Translations under genes and position numbers: made by a program
Origin: Dryomyza anilis
Lineage: Eukaryota > Arthropoda > Insecta > Diptera > Dryomyzidae
NCBI GenBank assembly: GCA_951804985.1
Contig: OX638131.1
Span: forward strand, 1,054,001-1,118,000
DNA length: 64,000 nucleotides
Direction of reading: 5' to 3'
The notes under the pieces: generated by a model
What the model was told of the DNA's origin: nothing
Database searches by the model: none
What the model saw: only the letters and a program-made list of their open reading frames with translations
Shown here: positions 25,601 to 38,400 of the stretch, piece after piece
Layout: every line of letters begins with the position of its first letter
How positions within the stretch are numbered: the first letter of the stretch is position 1

Positions 25601-27044
25601 AGAAAATTTAAGTTGCAACTTCTTAACGTAAACATGTGGCCTGTGATCATTATCCTTGCACTTCAAAATTGATGTCCTTAAATAAACCCATTTTAAAATT
25701 CTGAAGAAAATCTTAAATTTTCGTCAATTTATTATAAATTTTCTTCCATATGGTATTTTGATGGCATCATATTTTAACAAAAAAAAATCAAAATTTTTAT
25801 TAATTTTTCTTTCTACAGTAAAAGTTGCAATGATTCTTGACTATATATATATGTAACTCAGATTTCTAAAATGCCGTCAGTTTTATAATATTAAATCTGA
25901 TTTTTGAGATATTGATTTTGGGATATAGTTTTTATATTTTTCGAAATATATATATTTCAATAACTAGAGACAAGTTGATAAAGATGACACCATTTTAGAA
26001 ACCAGAGTTACAAATACATAAAAAAATTACAATTCTTTTATAAATTTATAAATTTTTCGTATGAACTTTTTAAAAGAATTTGGGCAGGGTATATGCACGT
26101 GCTAAATTGATTCAAAATCGCATTTATTTATTTTACTAATTCTCTTAATCTTTATTACTTGATTGAGGAATATATTAGGCGAATAAATGCAAAAAATCAT
26201 AAAATTTAGGAATATTTTTCTCTGTGTACATACGCATGTCTGTAGAGTGTGAGGGAGAGAGAAAGAGAGCCGTGCATAGCAAGTAATAAAAATGCAAAAA
26301 CAAATACGTAGGTTTTATTACTCTGCCGAGGTGGTCCTTCGCATGGGGGTGGGGGCGAAAACATAAAAATAGCATAAGTGGAAAAATGGCATAAAATGTA
26401 GCGCACACCAAGACAAAACATTTGCACATTCGCACACTTAGTTGCCCTTATTAGCCCGCTTGGGTGCCGTTTAAATGCTTCATTTGCTGCCATGAAATAG
26501 AAGCCTGCTCTAAGACGTTCTTCCTGCAGACTGTGCGTCCAACGGCCTCAACGTCGACGTCGTGGTTGCCGTCTCTAATTTGGAGCTTAAATCGCAATGC
26601 TCATAAAATCTAATGCGACCTCCTGTCGAAAAGAATGAACTGGAATTTCGTGTTATTGCTGCTGCGTGTGTCATAAATGTCAGTTTCAAAAAATATTCTC
26701 TCATACAATGAACAAATTTTAGTTCTTTAAAATATCGAAAAAAAAAACAAAATATAAATTAAGATAAACGAGCTGCCATTCGAGAAAGCATGCCGCAAAT
26801 TTATTGCATTTGACCTCGATTGACTCGCAGCTGCCGAATCACACTCCTTTTAAACTTCGCTTCCGCTTAACGAGCGCCCTGTCCATTCGGAGTGACATCG
26901 TTGACGGCGACTGCATTCGGCAACTGCTCCAAACTGAACTCTTCCGGTTGTGCACCCGAAGCAATTCCGGTCACATGACACCTTCTTTATTGACCACTTG
27001 AGATTTGGCTGACTCACGCTCACACACACACACACACAACGACC

Positions 27045-27076
<32 letters not shown>

Positions 27077-27879
27077 CACATGCACTCACTTTAATACAAT
27101 CGCAGTGTCACTTCATAAAATTTGTCTCTGTCCGCTCAGCGAATGAACTGCGAATGTTCCTTCGTTCACTTCTTCGTTTCTTTATTATTTCTCTTACTCT
27201 TGCTCTGCTGTCCGTCTTTAATTTTTTTTGTCATTTTGCCTTTGTTGCTTCCTGCTTTAGTTGGCTATAATGTGGAACTTTGTGGACCGCAATAGTTGAA
27301 GCCGGCCCCCGTGCTATTACCACCCAATTGAGCAGTTCATGTGAAATTATGAGGCGACAGTTCCAACGCCAGACTTCAGAACTTCACAACTTCATAAAAA
27401 TGTATGAGATGCAAGTGCTGCCACTTTTATTTCCGCTGCTCCAAAAGTATCCAAAAGTGCGCCATAACTCACATGACACATGTTCCAGTTCATTTTCTTC
27501 GCATTTCTTTCATTCTATGAATTAGTGCTGTTCATCATTGCCAAAAAGCGCAGTCGTTTGGTAGCTGTCGTTGCCAGATTCGTGTATTTATTGTGGTGGT
27601 AGCTGTAAAAATACCGAACAACTTTATGATTTGATTATACAACGCAACCATTGAAATTAATCGGCGAATTGAGTGTGGTATTCCGATGGACTTTAAGATG
27701 CATAGATCTTACTCAGATTTGGCATATGGTCTACGAGTTCTGAAGTAAAACAAAGTTAAAACAAATACGAAACATATTTTCGAGTTTGACTTTTTACCAA
27801 ATTTTTAAATTTTTATTTAATCGAAAAATGTATAAGTGATTTTGAAAATCAAAATATTCAATATTAAGCATTATTAGGA
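25601..27879. other. Unique non-coding sequence
   Basis: No gene was recognised. Very AT-rich to about 26200, then GC-balanced single-copy-like DNA (26200-27560). Frames in the latter, such as 26850-27089 on the minus strand, are driven by simple repeats. Confidence 0.5.
27020..27080. repeat. (CA)n-(GACA)n compound microsatellite
   Basis: About ten CA units at 27020-27038 are followed by about eight GACA units (27046-27076). Simple sequence only. Confidence 0.95.
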
Positions 27880-29175
27880 TTATTTTTCACCAATTTTTCA
27901 AAAAAAAAAGATTCGAAATTGCGTATTCAAAAAACAATGTTCGAAATTTTTTTTTTTTCAAAAATTTGAGGACGACAAAAACAACTTGGTGTTCAAAATC
28001 GCTATTATTCAAAACAAAAAAAAAATAATAGACAAAAACCACTATGTTCGAAAAAAAAGTAGTTGAAAAGACACATTTTTCGGACGAAAAAATAACGCAT
28101 TTTTCCAAATAAAAAAATATATGTATTTGACAAAGACAACAATGTTCGAAAAGTTTAGAAAAAAAAATTGTAAATAAATTTTTGGACGACAAAAACAACG
28201 CAATACTCAAAATCACTATTTTCAAAAAAACAAGAATGTTCGAAATTTTTCGAAAAAAAAAATTTTAAAAAAACATATGTACGATAAAAATTAAACAGCA
28301 ATTTTCCAAAAAAAATATTTTTGACAAAAGCAACAATGTTCGAAAAATTAAAAAGAAAATTAATTAAATTTTGAAAGACAAAAACAACGCAATGCTCAAA
28401 ATCACTATTTTCAAAAAAACAACAATGTTCGAAACTTTTCGAAAAAAAATTATTAAAGAAAAATGTGGACAACACAAAATAAACAATGGTCAAAATAACA
28501 ATTTTCCAAAAAAAAAATATTCGACAAAAACAATAATGTTCGAAAAAATTCGAAGAAAATTTTGTTAAGAAAAAATGGTGGATGACTTTTTCAAAAAAAA
28601 AAAAATAATGGAAAAATCATATTGAAAAATTTCAGAAAAAAAATGAAATAAATTTTTGGATGACAAAAACAACGCAATGGAAAAAAATAATTATTTTCAA
28701 AATAAAAGATGACAAAAACAACAATGTTCGAAAATTTTCGAAAAAAATAACTTTTGCTTAAAAACTTGGTTGGACGACAAAAAACACAATGTTCGAAAAA
28801 ATCCGAAGAAAATGTTTCAAACAAAACTTTCGAACAAAAAGAAAATTTGTTCGAAAAATTTCGATAAAAATGTTTGGACGACAAAAACACGCAATGGCCA
28901 AAATCATCATTTTCCAAAAAAAAAAAAAATATCCGACAAAAACAACAATGTTCTAAAAATTTTGAAATAAAAAGTAAAAAAAATCATGGAAAAAGCAATG
29001 TTCGAAATCAATATTTGCCAACAACAAATTTTTATGTTTCTCCAAGCATTACTGTCTAATAATAACCATTAACCAAAGACCTTTTAAATAAAGGTTTTCA
29101 TATTAAACTCAACAATGGACCTTTATTTTTTAAAATAAAAAGTTTTTCTCATCCAAAGAACTTTATTTTTTTTAA
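27880..29175 (-). repeat. T-rich satellite-bearing repeat, array 4 (inverted)
   Basis: On this strand the units read CGACAAAAACAACAATGTTC, TTCGAAAATTTTCGAA and GACAAAAACAACGCAATG, the complement of the other arrays. At the right end (about 29010-29175) the leader seen at 5530-5750 reappears inverted, including AATAACCATTAACCAA and AAATAAAGGTTTTCATATTA. This fixes the orientation and shows leader and satellite are one unit. Roughly ten units are present. Confidence 0.8.
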
Positions 29176-29189
29176 TACATGGCCTGATT

Positions 29190-29424
29190 CCACTAGGTCG
29201 TGTGTCCTCTCGTTCTACTCGGGCATCGAACCAAGCCCACCCCTTCGTAGTTCACTCGGCTCTCAATAGAACCACGCATTACCGAGAGAATTTGTTCTTC
29301 AGTCGCACGATACGTTTGTGGAACAATATCCCTGCGTCTGTTTTTCCCGACATTTTTGATATTGGCAAGTTCAAAACAAACATTCACCGACACTACTCCA
29401 TCTTCTCCATCAAAAAAAAAAAAA
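29190..29424 (+). pseudogene. 5'-truncated non-LTR retrotransposon tail (jockey-like ORF2 C-terminus)
   Basis: The frame at about 29196-29405 encodes the last 70 or so residues typical of jockey-group ORF2 proteins. An R/S-rich start with an HPFVVHS motif is followed by RTTHYREN, FFSRTIRLWNN and P-x-SVFPD, then FDIGKFK. An A tract at about 29411-29424 follows. The reverse transcriptase and endonuclease domains are absent, so it is a dead, 5'-truncated insertion. A homologous tail lies inverted at 40979-41253. It sits about 15 bases from the leader end of satellite array 4. Confidence 0.75.
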
Positions 29425-29605
29425 ATCGAAATAAAGGTTAATAGTTATTGCTGATCTCTGTCTTCAATACAACACAATGAATCATGGTTTGTGGTACAAA
29501 ATTCATTAATTTGTAAATTGTTTTCTATGCGGACCAATTCTAATTTCATTGGGTTTATTTAAAATAATAACAAAAGTACTTTAGTTATTAGAATTCAAAT
29601 CAAAT

Positions 29606-29811
29606 CACTCAGAAAAAATACTTTTAAATCAATATTTGTATTGCTATTAAAATTAGGATAAATTATTACCTTAATGACTAAATACCATTAAATACTACAA
29701 AATACTAATAAATTGTTTTTGTGATTGTATGAAAATATTTATTTTTTTTGTATTATTTAAAATGAATAACTGTCCAATATTGTTCAAATTTAATAGGATT
29801 TTTTCTGAGTG
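29606..29811 (+). mobile_element. CACYCAGAAAA MITE, copy C (diverged)
   Basis: It begins CACTCAGAAAAAATAC and ends TTTTTTCTGAGTG, with AT on both outer sides. The interior follows copies A and B (TAGGATAAATTATT, AAATACCATTAAATACTA, TATGAAAATATTTATTTTTT) but with many changes, so it is the oldest of the three or belongs to a sister subfamily with T in place of the third C. Confidence 0.75.
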
Positions 29812-30890
29812 ATCCTATTAAAATTATGTCGTATTTTAAATTTTACGTACAACGTACAATGTTGTGCATTATTTAAAAAAAGAAGTATTTTCATATTACT
29901 GTAGTAAAATTGCTTCTTGTTTAAATTAATAGCAACAAATTTAATTTTATATTTGATATACAATAAAATGTACCAAACACATAGCATAACCCTTCGACAT
30001 GCAAAACAACTTTTAAAAATTTTAAATTGCGTCACAGAATCAGGCCTCACAAAACCACAACAGCATGTCGAACAGCTGTGACATTTGCCGACTGCCATCA
30101 CCCAAAGCATAGCAAAGCAAAACAACCCAATTTGTTTAATAAGGCAAACAACAACATGCAGTAACCCAACAGCCCAACCTACATAGACGACCACAAAAAG
30201 CATTCAGAAATCACAAAACTCAAAATTGTTTTCAAAATATAATTTAATTAAAATTTCCCTTTACGTTACATTTTTCCACATGTTTACACACAGCAACATT
30301 GCGAAAAACTTCCACTTGAAATACGTCCAGTGTTCATGCAGGTCTCCGGTACGGGGGCAGGGGGTTGGTGCTTCTCCTGTTTGTTACCAAATTGACCGCA
30401 AAGGTCAGCATGACTTGGCTTGCTTGGCAACTGCTGTGGATTTCTATGCCATTGCTCGGGATTAACTCGGGCACCCAAACCGATTCGGTCGTGTGCTTCA
30501 AAAGTGTCGGTACTCAAAAATGGCAGCAACATGATTTTCAAGGAAACTCTTGTTGAATTTGAATTCCATACCTTTTTCTAGCACTGTGCGTTCGGCCTAT
30601 CTCATAATACTTGGTAACTGTTGCTGTTGTTTGTTAACATCTGTAGTTACGGTGATTTTATATTTTACATTTTGCATACTCGGCATGTCGAGCAGAAACC
30701 GCAACGTCACAAATAACAAAAATCTTCAACGGTTTCATATTATTTGTATGGACGATGAAGGACGTAGGGGCCTATTCTCTTTGTGAAAGTTTGTAGTCGG
30801 AAATTAACACTTTAATTTGGCCCATACGATATTAATGGAATTTTAAATTTTTAATACTTTGTATATAAAATATTAATTTGCTTTTAATGG
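29812..30890. other. Unique non-coding sequence
   Basis: No gene was recognised. The stretch 30000-30790 is GC-balanced. Overlapping short frames on both strands have no domain. The 137-codon minus-strand frame 29790-30203 runs into the MITE and is rejected. Confidence 0.5.
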
Positions 30891-32280
30891 ATCGTGGCTT
30901 TTATTTTTAATTTTTTTTTTACCAGAATTTTTTTCGAAATTTTTTGAATATTGTTGTTTATATCGAATTATTCTATTTATTTGAAAATGATGATTTCGGA
31001 CACTGCGTATTTTTTCGAACATTTTAGTTTTTGTGAAATACTTTTTTTGAAAATGGCGATTTCGAAAATTGAGTAGTTTAATTTTTTTAACAATTTTGTT
31101 TTTCGAAAATTTTCGAAAACATTATTTTAACATTACTGTTTTCTTTTTTTTCGAAAATGGTGATTTTGAACATTGCGTTTTTTTATCACCCAAAAAAAGT
31201 TGGCTAACATTTTTTTGGAAATTTTCGAATATTGTTGTTTTTTTACAAGTTTTGGATGGGACTTTTAAATTTTTTTTTTCGAATATTTCCAAAATATTTT
31301 TTTAACATTACTTTTTTTCGAAAATGGTGTTTCTGAACATTGCGTTTTTTTATCACCCAAAAAATGTATGCTAACAATTTATTTTCGAAATTTTTCGAAT
31401 ATTGTTGTTTTTGTGCAATACAATTTTTAGATGGTGTTTTTAATTTTTTTTTCGAAAATTGTTGTTTTTGTTGAATACATTTTTCGATGGAATATCTTGT
31501 TTTCGATCATTGCGTTGTTTTGTATTGCCCAATATATTTTTTTTTTATTTTTATTTTCGAACATTGTTGTTTTTGTCGAATAAGATTTTTTCATGAATTA
31601 TTTTGATTTCGAGCTTTGTTGTTTTTGTCGATCAATCATTTCTTTTCGATACAAATTTTAATTTTGGCTTTTAGAGAGAAATTAGAATTTTTTTCGAATA
31701 GTTTTTGAAAATGGTGATTTCGAAAATTGTGTTGTTTTTGTCGTCCACATTTTTTTTTGTTTTTCGAATTATGTTACTGTTTTCTTTTTTCGAAAATGGT
31801 GATTCCTAACATTGCGTTTTTTTTTTATCACCAAAAAAATGTAGGTTTGTTGTTTTTTTACAAGTTTTGGGTGAGATTTTTAAATTTTTTTTTCGAAAAT
31901 TTTCAAAATTTTGTTGTTAACATAACTTTTTTTTAGAAAATGGTGATTTCGAACAATGCGTTTTTTTAACACACAAAAAAATGTATGTTAACATTTTTTT
32001 TCGAAAATTTTCGAACATTGTTGTTTTTGTCGAATACAATTTTTGGATGGTGTTCTTAATTTTTTTTTTTTTTTTGGAAAATTGTTGTTTTTGTTGAATA
32101 CATTTTTTGATGGAATATGTTGTTTTCGTTCATTGCGTTGATTTTATTGCCCAATATATTTTTTTTTAATTTTTATTTTCAAAAATTTTCTAACATTGTT
32201 GTTTTGTCGATCAATCATTTTTTTTTGATAAAAATTTGAATTTTGGCTTTTACGGAAAAATAAAGTATTTTCTCATTTTT
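30891..32280 (+). repeat. T-rich satellite-bearing repeat, array 5 with higher-order copy
   Basis: The familiar units GAAAATGGTGATTTCGAA, CATTGCGTTTTTTTATCACC and TTCGAATATTGTTGTTTTTG recur. A larger block also repeats: from TTACTGTTTTCTTTTTT (31133) through TTGCCCAATATATTTTTTTT (about 31526) recurs from 31774 through about 32148. The offset is about 620-640 bases, so the array has a higher-order structure. This is the longest array of the family in the window. Confidence 0.75.
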
Positions 32281-34435
32281 TTTTAATTTTTGTGATTTTG
32301 TTTTGATTCCTTGTTTCATTTCGTGAGAAATAGTTTTAGAGTTGGAGTGTACCTGGAACACCCCAAGATGTACAGGGTGGTTTTAAAATCCATTTTTTAA
32401 AAGCAGATACAATCTAATATTTAATTGTATCGTCTAGAATTTAAATCTCAAACGGATAAAATTTTATTTTGTTTACCGAAAATTGATCGATTGAATTCGA
32501 AAAAGATTTTTTTTAATCACTCTAGTGTAGGGTATAATAAAAATCAAATCGATAAATAACCATACACAAATTTCGTTAATTTTTCTAATTCAGTTCGAAT
32601 TCTTGACCTATTCTACAAATTATATTTGAATTTAAATTACACCAAGAGTTCCACTTAACTGAGACAGTTTAAGCCGGCTTTTAGTTCCGTTTCAATTCGG
32701 GTTTTTAGTGTCTGTTCACACTATTCGCAATAGCATCACCATCAACACATTGCCGCCCAAAAGAATAACACAGACGCACGCAAAGTTAGTAACGAGCCAA
32801 AATTTTGCCCAAAACTTTTGCTCAATACTTGCTGACGCAGTTGCTACTACTTCTGCTGCTGCTGTTGCTTTTACTTTTAATTACAAGCCACGACCTGAAA
32901 CCGACTGTAATTTTTGGTCTTAATTGCTCGTTGAGTGGAACAAGTTTTAAATTATTTTCACATGGCTCCAGAGGGCAACCGGGGAAGACTCCAGCATGGC
33001 ACATGTTCTTTGTAGTTGTGGGGCAACCAAGTGAAAGTGTGGTAATAGAAACTACCAACATACTTGATGTCAGTAGAGGGAAAAAGAGTGTCGCCTGACA
33101 AGGACGACTAAAGACACAATGCTTTCTAGAAATAAAGAACCGAAATTTTGACCGGCAAAACTTATTCATTGCAAATTCAAAACGAACTTTCCAGACCCAA
33201 TCATTTATAATTAGTGCGTTGAAAGAGTTCGTTTTTAAATTTCATATGACTAAAATCTAATTTTTCAAATGCTGATTTATTCGAAGTTATGATGCTCAAA
33301 CAATAGCAAATCATTTCTAAAGTTTCTAATACAAAAAAATTAGTATTTGTTTAAAATATTTTACTACAATTCGTCTATTTTATATTAATTTAATTCAAAG
33401 ACAACGCAAAAATAATAAAAATAATTTCATCCATCGACATGTGTTGTCAGCAACACATGCTAATACAAAAAAAAATAAAACAAGTTGAAAAAATACTACA
33501 AAAAAAAATACAAGAAAAAGACAAATCCAAAGAAGAAGAAAAACCATCTGCATAGCCCAGATCAGCTCAGAAGACAAAAGCCACCAAATACGATGGCAAA
33601 CTCATCCATCTTGGATGCAAATTTATTATGCATGAGATTAAAAGTTCTTCAAGAAAATTTTCCGATTAAATTTTTCATTACGAAACACTCACCACCACTT
33701 GGGGCTTATTTTTCGTACTGCTGGAAACTGGAAAAGTTTGCTCGGGGATAGGAAAGTTGCACAGTTTCGAAACAGAGACGTAGGCAGTGTCGGAGGTGCC
33801 AGACACGGTCTAATATAATTTAACTCATTTTGAATATTTTGCCAAGTAGCTGCTGGCTTCCACATGTGCTTCAGTGGCAGGATGTTTAAACAAACACACA
33901 CACACACATACATAAACCACACACACAGAAACTTAGTCAAATTGCAAAATAAATGAAGTTCTTTGTATGGCAACCGTTTAAAAAAGTTGAAACGTTTTAT
34001 TGAATTCAATTTATTATGCAAATATTTTCTTTCATTTGCATGTATGGGTTTCTGTTTCTGAGTCACCCCCTCCCCCACGTGCAGTGCTGTACCCCACGGA
34101 ACCACATATGAAACGACAGTCGTCAGACGACGGCGCGCAGTGACACTGATTGCGCTGCTTCGATGCGCTCCATTTCAGCTCCAAATGCAATCAAATTGCA
34201 ATCAAATTTGCAGAAATACAGATTTTTCTTCGTCGACATCGACATCGATTTCATTTATTTGTCAATCTGACAGGTGCTGCTGAGATGATGTTTGATATGC
34301 TATTAGCAGCTGCCGAGCAGAGCGTTCTATAGAAGAATCGATGAAAAAAAAGTTCGTAAATTAAAAAGTTCGACAGCCCGTTCAAATGAGTACACTGAGC
34401 AACAACAAGTATGTACTCACAAGAAGGCATTTTAT
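32281..34435. other. Unique non-coding sequence
   Basis: No gene was recognised. GC-balanced patches lie at 32640-33110 (with CTGCTGCTGCTG-like runs) and 33760-34330. A (CA)n tract near 33895-33910 drives part of a minus-strand frame that I rejected. Confidence 0.5.
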
Positions 34436-34791
34436 TGTTCACCAATAAAAAGTTATCGCTTGCTAATAGCGAAATTCGAAAAATTGAATGTCTCGTCATG
34501 CCAAAAGGCCTTTTGGCATTTTGTTTTTTTGCGATAACTTTTTATTGGTGCAAGATAAAATAGTGGCGTAAAGGCATGAATTGTTTGTTTTTAAAGCACC
34601 TATATATTTTTTCAAATTTTTGTGAATTGCAAGAAAAATGTTTCTCAAATTATTTTTAAATAATGATGTCAATCGATAGGTGCTTTAAAAACAAACAATT
34701 AATGTCTTTACAGCACTATTTTATCCAAAACCAGTAAAAAGTTATGGCAAAAACACCAAAAGATTCGCCCTATTGGCATGACAAGAATAGA
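34436..34791. mobile_element. Foldback MITE, copy 2
   Basis: The arms at about 34465-34620 and 34640-34791 are inverted copies, sharing TCATGCCAAAAGG, ACTTTTTATTGGTG, TTTGTTTTTAAAGCACCTA and AAAAACAAACAATTAATG. It is homologous to 1122-1535. Copy 2 carries the extra arm piece CACCAATAAAAAGTTATCGC on its left, where copy 1 carries it on its right, so the two insertions lie in opposite orientation. Confidence 0.8.
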
Positions 34792-35156
34792 TGGCCCCAT
34801 GTTCACAAAAGCCATTTGCATGCTACAGCCAAGGTGTCTATAATTCGTAGACTCTTTTTCGACCACATGTTTTTCTAAGCAGATATTGAGATGTGAATGC
34901 ACGGAGGGGGAGGTTAAATAAAATAAATATAATTTATAATATATAAAAAGTTAGAGTATATATATAAGATATAAAAAATATTAAAATACAGAATAAAAAA
35001 ATATTCTTTGTTTTTTTTTTATAAATTGGAATTAACAGCAAAAAAAAATTGTAAAAACATTTTTTGGTACTGTTGCAGACTTTTTATTTTGAGTGTAAAC
35101 GCCCACCTTCCATACAAATCACTGACATATAAATCGTTATAAAATTTAAATTATAT
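34792..35156. other. AT-rich non-coding spacer
   Basis: Nothing recognisable. It contains a TATA/ATAAAA-rich stretch (34915-35020). Confidence 0.5.
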
Positions 35157-35490
35157 TGTTACGAAAAGAGGTAGTTTGCAATTCAGCGCACTAAGCATTG
35201 TGTTAGAGAGAGACGAAAAATCATCCAGCGCACTGAGGCAAGAAAGAGATAGAAGATGAGATGCCAATAGCTAGCGTCATTCACTAAACGAGAAGAAGGT
35301 TCTCGAAACAAGTCAAAGCTTGTCGAAACGTGTCGAACTGATGCATGCAGTATATTAGGGTGCGCATCTGAGGCACAGCACTTCAGTTGTTATAGTGAAT
35401 CGTGTGGGCATTTTTTTATTGTCTTAATTTCCCGTTTTTTTTTTCATAATGTACATTTTTGGCGTAAATTCAGCCACTTTTTGCGTAACA
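35157..35490. mobile_element. Solo-LTR-like block, copy 1
   Basis: It starts TGTTACG and ends CGTAACA, a perfect 7-bp inverted terminus of the TG...CA type used by LTR retrotransposons. The interior shares CAATTCAG-x-GCACTAAGC, TGTGTT and GAGACG-AAATCATCCAGC-GCACTGAGG with the block at 63262-63499. Near 35380 the sequence TTCAGTTGT resembles the arthropod initiator TCAGTY. I see no matching target duplication, no primer-binding site and no gag or pol nearby, so a solo LTR or fragment is the best reading. Confidence 0.55.
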
Positions 35491-38400
35491 TTTTTACAAA
35501 AAGAAATGCTAATATATTAAAACCTCGGCTGAATTATTCTGTTTTTGATATAGAAATATTTCGATCTAAACTAAATTCAACATAGGAACCATTTCCAATT
35601 CAACAAAGTTGTGGGAACAAAATGTTGTATGCTCATAACGACATCTTAGACTCAGACCTCAAGACGGACGGGAAATAAAACAGACTAAAACAGAGCTGGT
35701 CCAATTGCAACAGCCGCAACTGCAACATTCTACCGAGTAGAGTTACCAGATTTCAAATTAAATAAGTTTCAAAGCAACCGCCAAGTGTCTGCTGCTCCTT
35801 CGAGTTACTGTCCTGGTTACATGTAGGAGCTGCGCAGACAAACACAGACGGACGGACAAACACCTGCAGTCTCACATAACATGGCGCCTGGTATGTGTTT
35901 AATTGCTGCTGGCAGCATCAATTTGTGTGTGTGTGTGTGTGTGGTGGGGTTCCATAGGTGTTTCTATTTATATGTGTTGGTGGCTGCAACCAAACTTTGG
36001 GCTTACAAACTGTTGGCTCGGCTTAGAGCCTGAAATGCAGAGGATTAAATAGAAAAAACCAAACGAGCCAAAACTTTCGCATGTTAACAACTCGAAATAA
36101 AACTTCCAAAGTGACTATTTAAGTATGCCAACTGTCTAAATATTATAGCACTAAACCCCATAATTTACTTCAAATCAAACAGAGAATAATTTCAGCAGTA
36201 CCTTTTTCTCTGTCTGCCTCCACGTGTTGCTGCCACCCACAAAATACCGGACTTTTTCCACCTTTTCCACTTTTTACACCACCTCGAGTCCAAAACTTTT
36301 AACCACACTTAATGTGTGTGAAGAAAATCCAGCTATTTTTTGGCTTTTATGGCTGTAATTACGTAGCTTTTTACGACCATAGACTCTCGGCCCAAAATCC
36401 ACAGTCTCTGTAAAAGCCGACCACAACAACATTAATATGAATTCCCCTCAACAAGATTTTTACCTTTTTACGAAAAACATTGTAAAAGTTTTTTGCTTTT
36501 AATTTTTGTACTACGTCTTTTAAGTCTACTCGTACTTTTTATGGTTTTCATTAAGTCTGCGTGAAAAAATATAAAATAAACTCATTAATTTGTTGCTTGG
36601 GCGTAAAATATGCAAAATAAAAAACAGGCAAAAAAAATATAAAATTCCCATTTTAAGCGCTTAGTGTTGGAGCCGAAAATGCGAGTCCAACCAACTGGAC
36701 AGACACGCGCCTGGAGGCAGGAGGCAGGCGTCAACCTGACACAAGACGTAGTAGAATCGACTTCATTAAAACTTTGTTAAAAATGCAGAAAAAGATTCTA
36801 ATTGTTTGCGGTGTTTATTTGCGGGTGTCTGTGACGTTGGGTGTTGATGACTGCGAATTCATTACTGCTTTGCTTTTTTATTAAAATGTTTTGCCTTGGA
36901 AGGGTTAAATATTGTCGTAATAAAAGAATCACTTTCACCAGAAGGCCACACAGTAAATGCGGTAAATCAGGAAAAGCAGCTGTAACTTATACCGCCGTCT
37001 GTCAGAAGCACCTAGAGCTCTTTGAGTCAAAAGTTCCATAAATATTTTATTAATTGCTTTAAATTCAACTGTTTGACTTGCTCACTGAAATGTCTGCGAT
37101 TTGTTCAAATTAAAGATAATCTACAATAAATTTCCATTTGCACAAATAAGCAGCAAATACCGCCGGATACCCCAGAACTCACATTCTGTACACCTTCTGT
37201 ACTCGTCGTCACTTCACCGGAACAGCAGACAATAAACACTGATCCTTGCAGCTTAAATCCGGAATGATTTATGGATTCCATCATTTTGCTAAACGGTTTA
37301 TGGCGCCATGATTTATTTATTGCTTTTATTTTCATTTTTCGCAATTTTTCTAACAAATACAATAAAGGCAATAAAAAGAAAAAGAAAATGGAAAATAAAA
37401 TAAAGTTTAAATAAAGAATAAATACTTCCAAAGGTCATCGTTTCGAAAATAACGTTGCGTCTGTGAAATGTTTAATGAGGAAAGTTTTGTTGCAAATTAA
37501 AGGCTTAAAAATGGTAATAAATGGCAAGAGTTATAATACTCTCTGATCGTTCAAACGCAATAATGAACCAGGCTATTGTAAAATTTGCCAAATTACTTCT
37601 ACTCACTGCTTTCGGCAGCCACACCTACATCTGCTCCGACCACTTGTAGACTCTGTGGTTACTTCTCACTCACTTATTAAGTATTGCCGCATATGCAGGA
37701 AGATTTGGCGTCTCTGGCATTCAGCTCACGTACGTTGTTACTGCACGACCTCATCTCGAATTTCGCCAGAAAAATGTAGTCTTTGATGTTTACAAATTTT
37801 CATCAGTTTGCAAACAAATTTTCACATCTACCTAGGACGAGGCGTGGAGGCGCGCATGTGGAATATTAATGAAGACGTAGCGCATGCCGGAGGCCGTCTG
37901 ACGGGCTTGAAGAGGTCAAAAGTCAGAGCAGGGACTCGCGCGACGTCTGTGCGAATAACGGAAAACGTAAATTGAATTTACCACCGAAAAAATGTTCGTA
38001 ATAAATTCTGTTTCTTTAAGGACTCCTTCTATGTTGCAGCCCCTGCCGCAAAGTAGACTTTTTATTGCTGTACTTGCCGCCGTCTCAGAGCCTTTTAATC
38101 AAGTAATTCATGAGAATAGCTACTGCTTCTTAAAGGACGACCCGTCTGCCGTTCTGCTGCAATGAGTCTGCTGCACTTGCCACACATATCCTCCTTGGCG
38201 TTATTGCATGTGCAATCGACTGCAATCAACACCTTTGCTCGGCTTCTTCGAAATTTATGAGTCGCAGAGGCGAGTTTCTGGATTTATTTTATGGCCGCAC
38301 ATCCAAGCTCATCCAAGAGTGCTACAAGTATAGGATCCGTAGTATCCGAAGTGAATTCCAAGTTCGCTGCCGCAAATGAAGAACTTGCGAGAAGGCAAAA

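Noticed and set aside
29790..30203. 137-codon minus-strand ORF rich in cysteine, valine and phenylalanine
   Set aside because: Its 3' part runs into MITE copy C and no domain is visible.
33689..34105. 138-codon minus-strand ORF
   Set aside because: Contains a translated (CA)n microsatellite (alternating Val/Cys) and no recognisable domain.
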